From assembly GCA_034231615.1 (NCBI GenBank), contig CM067309.1:22873965-22937964 (forward strand): DNA of 64,000 bases, read 5' to 3'. Below are positions 46,201-55,200 of the stretch, piece after piece. The DNA comes from Meghimatium bilineatum (taxonomy: Eukaryota; Mollusca; Gastropoda; Stylommatophora; Philomycidae). A program made the translations under genes and the position numbers. Positions within the stretch are counted from its first letter, which is position 1. Each line of letters begins with the position of its first letter. Under the pieces are notes generated by a model that did no database searches, was not told the DNA's origin, and worked only from the letters and a program-made list of their open reading frames with translations.

Positions 46201-49200
46201 ACTTCTGGTACATACAGCACTTACCACAATAAGTTACTTCTGGTACATACAGCACTTACCACAATAAGCTACTTCTGGTACATACAGCACTCATCACAAT
46301 AAGTTACTTCTGGTACATACAGCACTCAACACAATAAGCTACTTCTAGTACATACAGCACTCACCACAATAAGCTACTTCTGGTACATACAGCACTCAAC
46401 ACAATAAGTTACTTCTGGTACATACAGCACTCAACACAATAAGCTACTTCTAGTACATACAGCACTCACCACAATAAGCTACTTCTGGTACATACAGCAC
46501 TCAACACAATAAGCTACTTCTGGTACATACAGCACTCAACACAATAAGCTACTTCTGGTACATACAGCACTCAACACAATAAGCTACTTCTGGTACATAC
46601 AGCACTCAACACAATAAGCTACTTCTGGTACATACAGCACTCAACACAATAAGCTACTTCTGGTACATACAGCACTCAACACAATAAGCTACTTCTGGTA
46701 CATACAGCACTCAACACAATAAGCTACTTCTGGTACATACAGCACTCAACACAATAAGTTACTTCTGGTACATACAGCACTTACCACAATAAGCTACTTC
46801 TGGTACATACAGCACTTACCACAATAAGCTACTTCTGGTACATACAGCACTCAACACAATAAGCTACTTCTGGTACATACAGCACTTACCACAATAAGTT
46901 ACTTCTGGTACATACAGCACTCACTACAATAAGCTACTTCTAGTACATACAGCACTCATCACAATAAGTTACTTCTGGTACATACAGCACTCAACACAAT
47001 AAGCTACTTCTGGTACATACAGCACTCAACACAATAAGTTACTTCTGGTACATACAGCACTTACCACAATAAGCTACTTCTGGTACATACAGCACTTACC
47101 ACAATAAGCTACTTCTAGTACATACAGCACTCATCACAATAAGTTACTTCTGGTACATACAGCACTCAACACAATAAGTTACTTCTGGTACATACAGCAC
47201 TTACCACAATAAGCTACTTCTGGTACATACAGCACTCAACACAATAAGTTACTTCTGGTACATACAGCACTTACCACAATAAGCTACTTCTGGTACATAC
47301 AGCACTCACCACAATAAGTTACTTCTGGTACATACAGCACTTACCACAATAAGCTACTTCTGGTACATACAGCACTCAACACAATAAGTTACTTCTGGTA
47401 CATACAGCACTCAACACAATAAGTTACTTCTGGTACATACAGCACTTACCACAACAAGCTTCTAGTACATACAGCACTTACCACAATAAGTTACTTCTGG
47501 TACATACAGCACTCAACACAATAAGTTACTTCTGGTACATACAGCAGTTACCACAACAAGCTTCTAGTACATACAGCACTTACCACAATAAGCTACTTCT
47601 GGTACATACAGCACTTACCACAACAAGCTTCTAGTACATACAGCACTTACCACAATAAGCTACTTCTGGTACATACAGCACTTACCACAATAAGTTACTT
47701 CTGGTACATACAGCACTCAACACAATAAGTTACTTCTGGTACATACAGCACTCAACACAATAAGTTACTTCTGGTACATACAGCACTCAACACAATAAGC
47801 TACTTCTGGTACATACAGCACTCAACACAATAAGATACTTCTGGTACATACAGCACTCAACACAATAAGCTACTTCTGGTACATACAGCACTCAACACAA
47901 TAAGCTACTTCTGGTACATACAGCACTCAACACAATAAGATACTTCTGGTACATACAGCACTCAACACAATAAGCTACTTCTGGTACATACAGCACTCAA
48001 CACAATAAGCTACTTCTGGTACATACAGCACTCAACACAATAAGTTACTTCTGGTACATACAGCACTTACCACAACAAGCTTCTAGTACATACAGCACTT
48101 ACCACAATAAGCTACTTCTGGTACATACAGCACTTACCACAATAAGTTACTTCTGGTACATACAGCACTCAACACAATAAGTTACTTCTGGTACATACAG
48201 CACTCAACACAATAAGCTACTTCTGGTACATACAGCACTTACCACAACAAGCTTCTAGTACATACAGCACTTACCACAATAAGCTACTTCTGGTACATAC
48301 ACCACTTACCACAATAAGCTACTTCTGGTACATACAGCACTCAACACAATAAGCTACTTCTGGTACATACAGCACTCAACACAATAAGCTACTTCTGGTA
48401 CATACAGCACTCAACACAATAAGTTACTTCTGGTACATACAGCACTTACCACAACAATCTTCTAGTACATACAGCACTTACCACAATAAGCTACTTCTGG
48501 TACATACAGCACTTACCACAATAAGCTACTTCTGGTACATACAGCACTTACCACAATAAGCTACTTCTGGTACATACAGCACTCAACACAATAAGCTACT
48601 TCTGGTACATACAGCACTTACCACAATAAGCTACTTCTGGTACATACAGCACTCAACACAATAAGATACTTCTGGTACATACAGCACTTACCACAATAAG
48701 CTACTTCTGGTACATACAGCACTTACCACAATAAGCTACTTCTGGTACATACAGCACTCAACACAATAAGCTACTTCTGGTACATACAGCACTTACCACA
48801 ATAAGCTACTTCTGGTACATACAGCACTCAACACAATAAGCTACTTCTGGTACATACAGCACTCAACACAATAAACTACTTCTGGTACATACAGCACTCA
48901 ACACAATACGTTACTTCTGGTACATACAACACTCACCACAATAAGCTATTTCTGGCGTAACAGTCAGATCATGAATCTCAGTGCCTTGCCGATGCAGGGC
49001 TGCAACCTCAAAGCCTTGTTTGCCTCGATATTCTTGTTTCAAAGTTTTCTCCTCCTTGTACACAATATATCCTTGACTGGCAATTCGGTGAATTGTTGGG
49101 AAAGCTTTCACAAAATACCGACTATTCAGCTGCAGATAAATATATGAAATGTGAATAATTAATTAAATTTACTCAGAATTCTGTAATGTTTCTTCCACAT

Positions 49201-52200
49201 TCATTTCTTCAGTGTATGGTGCTCTGGTATTAACATTTGCTTTTTTTGTGCATGAAAGGTCCTCGTTTTGTTTCATTCATGAGCCACTCAATTTTATACA
49301 GAAATCAGTCATGAGGATGGAAGTTGAGTTTGTTACTGCGACTTACATGACTGAAACTATTTACTAAGGCGCTCTTCTGCATTCGTTCTAAAACTCCTGC
49401 ATATTATCAGGATGTAGTCCGGAGAATGAAATTGCAACTTTGCTGCATTATCTGTACCTTTCGGCCTGACACATCCGACTTCCGCATGGCTTCTGTTTCA
49501 CTTTGGTCATGTATGGGATGGGAAAGTAAACCCCACATCATAACCTCCTTAGTCTCCTCTTATGACATGCATGGAAGGCAAGAAGTGTTGCTATTCTATA
49601 CTCCTCTTTTGGGCACTGGCAACACACCTATCTATTGTCTTACTGCAATCTATCTATCTATTGTCTTACTCTGTTTTTGCTGTAAGGCATCGCAGGACTG
49701 AATGACGATCAGTTTTCAGGCTATGGCATGTTTAGCTGCTTGATGTGCAGAAATATTGTGACAATTCAGAATGTCTGTAACTCCTTCAATCCACCTTCTT
49801 TTTGGTCTTCCTCTGTATCTTGCTATTTCCATTTTCATGTTGTATGCTCTTGTCGCTGGCCAATACGGGTTCATTATCATTAAGTGGTTGAACCATTTCA
49901 GTCTCTGTTCTTTAATATACTTGACCACAAACCTTCCAACAGTTCTTGTAATCCCTTCAGTCCTCACATAATCTTTTTTTGTTCTGCTTGCTGCATTTTT
50001 TTAAAATCTCATTTCACACATATTAAGCTACCGGTATCTGTCTTGTTCATTAGTTAGTCTTTGATAGATTTCCTATTTTCTGAAGCTCCTGCACAATATC
50101 TAGTGCAGTTTATGTGAACACTCAAATCCCCTACCAGTTCTTGCACAATAACTAGAGCAGGTTTATATGAATACTCAAAAACCCTACCAGTTTGTTAGAC
50201 CTGTCATAGTTTCATCCTTAATCATTCTCAAACTCCCACTGGGTCTCTCTTGTAGCAGGACCATGGCCCAACTAGATTTCCAACAGTATGTAGTCCAGAG
50301 AATGGAAATGCGATGTGTCGCTATTTTATTTGCGCCAATGTCCAGACACACCCATCTTGTGTGGTAATTTCAATTAAATTGAATGATTACTTAAAATATT
50401 CACCTAATAATCTGCATTAATTATATAAAATCTCTGGCTGTATTTTTTAAACTATTATTTGAACATATTTTTCGCCAACAGTTTTTCCACATGATTGATG
50501 CTGACAGAACTTGTGTGGCTGTTACTATCTACAATTCGCCACAGGAATGTTGCCATGAACCAGAAACATATGGGCTGAGCTAGCGGCATCTAACGTTCAT
50601 TCTCAAACTCTCGCTGGATCTCTCTTGCAGCAGGACATTGATCTTACTATATATTTCGGCAGAATGTAGTTCAGGAAATCCTGGATTGATAACATCAAGG
50701 AATGGTCTGGTTGTGGTTTTTCTATACTTCTCCGAATGGCTGAGGATTGAGTTGTTTGGACAGCTTTTTGTGCTGATATATCCAGTGTGATACATCAAAA
50801 TTCTACTAGCAATATAGTTACTGATATTCACCATTCAGTGCAAGTAGTATAGTAAAAATTGTGAACGCATTTATTACTAATGATGAAATCGGATGTGTCA
50901 GACCATTAGAGCAAATAAAATGATGACAACATATTTTCATTCTATGGAATACATCCAGCTGAAAACCTAGTAGGACTATATTGTCCTGTGAGTAAGACAG
51001 AAAGAGCTGGTGGAAGTGTGAGAGTGAATTTAGTTACACAAATTCTCCTATCTAGGAAGCAAATTAACACTCGACGGTGATGTCATGACAGAATTTACAA
51101 TTCGCATTGCAAGTGCCTTTAACAGGCTGTCTAATATCTGGAGTGCAAAGTCAATCAGCACACGCACGAAAATGCGCTTATTTAATTCCTGCGTTATTCC
51201 GGTGCTATCATATGGATGTGAGAGCTGGAAAAGCTCTTTATCTTCAGAAAAGAAATTACTGAGTTTCGAGAACAAATGTCTTTGTAGGATAACTAATACC
51301 CATTAGAGTGAATTCAAATCGAATGAAAAAATCAGAGAAGAGATAAATTTCATCACAGATATTATCAGAAAACGCTGTTGGTCCTACATCGGGCATGTCC
51401 TATGAGCAGACATCAACAGAATACACCACCATTCTCTTGAATGGATACCTACAGGCAAAAGAGTCAGGGGTAGACCAAAAGAAACACTCAAAGAACAATA
51501 CTTAGACAAAGTAAAATAATCAATATACATACTATTCAAGAACTGCACAGAATAGCTTTGAACAGACAGAATTGGAGAGATTTGACCTCTGCCCTATGCG
51601 CTTACTTCAGCGCAAAAGGAAAATGAATCCAGTGTGAGACCCTAACGGGTTATGGGTATTATTAGTTCAGAGAATGGAAATGTGTTGAGTCTCCATTTTA
51701 TTTGCGACAACAGCCAGACACATCTATCTTCGGTTAGGTTCTAGTATTAAAAACATTTGAAGATTAATAAATCACTAAAGATCTCTGACCACAAGAGACC
51801 AGTAGGTTATTTCATTCTTACCCGAACTGTATCTCCTTCAACCATTTCTTGTATGTTGGCACTGCCTAGAAGCTCTGGAGTCTGGGCCATCTCACAATAA
51901 GCTCGCACGATGGCTTGTAATGGCTGAACCATATATGGTGGCACAAAGTATCGAGCAGGTTTCATTCCAGCTAGTTCTCTTTTAGACATATGACTGGTAA
52001 CAGCTCCAACATGATCAATGTGCCCATGTCTGGGGGAAACATCAAAATAGTGAAGCAGCAAATTTTTTTCTGACGCAAAAAAAATGTGAGTTATGTCTAC
52101 TCCACAATTTAAACTCGTTTAAAATATATTTTAAACATGATATAGCTCCTCTTCTTCTGTATTCATTCTCAAACTCCTGCAGATTATCAGGATGTAGTCC

Positions 52201-55200
52201 GAAGAACATAATGCGTTGTGCCATGGTTTACAGCTTGGCTGCAGTAAATGCGCTTTTTCACTTGACACATCTGAGTTCAGCATGGCTTCTGTCTGGGTCC
52301 CTTTACCGTATATAGAATGGGACAGTCAACTCCATCCCACAGACCTCAAATCTTATGACGTGAATGGAAGGTAAACAGTTTTGCTATTCTGTACTCCCCC
52401 TTCAGGCCTAGCAACAATGCTGTGATAAGGACATTAAATTTCAAAGAGGGTTGACTCACGAGCAACATTATATCACTAACAAGAATGCCAAGGTCTTTTG
52501 GCCATATAAAGAGACAGCATGGAAATATTTATAATGGAAAGCATGGTAACAGAGCTAAGGGCACCCCAAAACGACAACGGATAAGAGATATCTCAGATTG
52601 TTTACATATACCCTTGGCTGCAGCAGGTCAACTCATCCAGAATCGTGAATCCAGAACATCCATAAAAGAAGACAATGTTCTGGAAAGAATATGTCTCATG
52701 AATCATGGCCTACAGTATGTCTGTGAGAAGCTGTGCCTTTCGGCCTGGCACATCTGTTTCAACCTGGCATCACTATGACCATCTACAGATTAGCACTATG
52801 CTACAACCTCCTCAGTCATCTCTTACGACATGTATGGCAAGTGACTTACTATTGACTTACTGCAGCAAAACTGACATCCAACAGGTAAAGCTTGGAACAG
52901 GGTAATGAAGTTTTGCTAATCAATGGATACATATAGTAAACATACAAATCGACATTTTGATCCGTTCTTGCTCATCTTTTTGTTGTTGCTGTATGCAGTA
53001 TTATTATGTGTGTTTCCAGTAATCAAAAAAACTTTATTACCCTGCTACCAAGCTTTGCCTACTTTTACAACATAGGTACAAGTGTTCTACTGTGTTTGTT
53101 CTCAAACTTCTACAAATTTGCTGAATGTTCCCTACAAAATACAGAATCTAATGTGTTATTGTTTGCAGTTCAGCAGTTATGTCTGCTTCTTTCTGCCCAA
53201 CACACCCCCTATGTCAGCACAAGATTTTGGGTGCAGAGTTAACCCTTTAACTGCTAACATTGTTCTCAGTAACAGATTCCAGCAGTGATAAATTCATTCC
53301 CCCATGTTAATTCCTTTTCTTGTCCTACAAAAATACGACAGCTTCAACGGTTCTGGTTTTTTTTGCTATTGACACCAGAAAACTATTTTTTTAAAGTCAG
53401 GGATCTCTCTAGCGTAGTGGTTAAACTGTTCAGCTTGTGTTCAAGAGGCCATGGGTTTGAATCCGGCTCATGTCGTCTTGTATACAAGGTGAATTTTATT
53501 GGAGATCCCTGTGGAGTATCGCTTGAAGCTATGGAGTTACGTGCTATGAGTGGTACTCTCAACAGGCGGCATGCCGCTTTGTTCAGAGTGATGGAGTACA
53601 TATGGGAAACCAAGTACAGTGAAGCCAATCCTCTAAGAATTTTGAACCCTTTTAAAAAGTTATTTACCCATTTTCATGCGTAATCATTTTCTTGGAATAT
53701 CATTTGGAGGTAACCCAGTACTAAATTTGATTTCCTGGAGGGGGGGTCTGAACACAGGTACTACTCCACTCCTTCAATCTATGAGCTCCTGGAGGAGGGG
53801 CGACCATCCCCTACCAGGCGCATCCATAGGCTGTGGATAGTGGAATGGCCTCCAGATATGGAGGATACCTACCCTCCATATCTGGTGGTTGGCTGCAATA
53901 TAAGCCCTATCTCTGGACAAACAAGCAGTCGCAAAAAAACTGGCGATGTTGCCCACTAGGACGGAGTAGGAAATCAGGTGGCACTGATATCTCCACTGAA
54001 ATACCCCAAATGTCTCATAATGGGCAGCATCAAGCAAGTATGAATCGCTATACGCTCAAGCCCACCTGCTATGACCCCTCTCTGATGTATCCCCCAGGGA
54101 GAAAGCCTTTAGATAGCGGAACATAGGAAATAACTTTCAAAATACACAAAGAGAGAAATCAGCAAAAAACCCCTTAGGCCCTTATCTTGTAAGGGAAAAA
54201 GGCAGGAAAAAGAGAAAATTCCTCTAACCAACTTCGCTGGCTAAGTGGCGCTCAAGAGTCCAGAAAGACAGGCCACAATTGAATGCAAGGGGCACTGCAC
54301 AAACTAGAAAGCTGGACTGAGAAATGGCTGCTCACCATTAATGAGAAGAAAACCACAACACAATATTCACCCTATCCAACAAGGTATAAACAACAACACT
54401 AAAAATAAACAATCACTTACTCCCACTAGAGCAGAACCCAACATACCTCAGAATTACCACAGACTCCCGAATGATATGGGCAAAACAGACAGAAAAGGCA
54501 GAGAAAAGATCCAGAAACACAATAGACATAATGAAAAAGTTAGCAGGCACAAACTGGGGAGCGGACAGCAAAATCTTTAAAAGCCTATATACAGGTAGAG
54601 TTAGGCCAGCACTAGAGTATGGCATCGCAGCCTGGTGCACATCATCTAAAACACAATTCAACAAAATAAACAAAACTCAGAAATAAGCTACGTGTATTAT
54701 TACTGCATCTATGAAATCTACACCCAAAAATACATTAGAAACAATAACTAGACTTCAGTCAATGGAAGACAGAAAAGACATGAAAGTAGTTCAACAAGCA
54801 GAATAATACAAGAGACTCCTGAACCATCCTATGCACCAAAGATTTAATGACTATAGTAGAAGCAGGTTGGAGAGGAGCAACTTCTCAGCAAACGCAAAGA
54901 AACAGATACAGAAGGCATCAACTCTAGGATAAGCGAAACCAAGGCCCATACAACCAGTCACTACCATCCCCCCAGAACTAAAGGAATAAATAGAAGGTAT
55001 AGAAAAGAAAGGAACTCAAGACAGACTTGGAGAGAAAGCATATCAAAGAACATCACATCACAGTTAACTACCCACAGGATACATGGACTCGTGCCTATAC
55101 AGATGGCTCGGCCACAAATGCAATTGAGAATGGAAGAGTGACCACAGACTAAAACACAGAGATGATACTCTAGCCATAGCTACAGGCAAGCTCTCAACCA

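Noticed and set aside
43163-48955. CRISPR-like array of short regular repeats
   Set aside because: There are no unique spacers between repeats; units are contiguous 35-bp copies in a eukaryotic intron.
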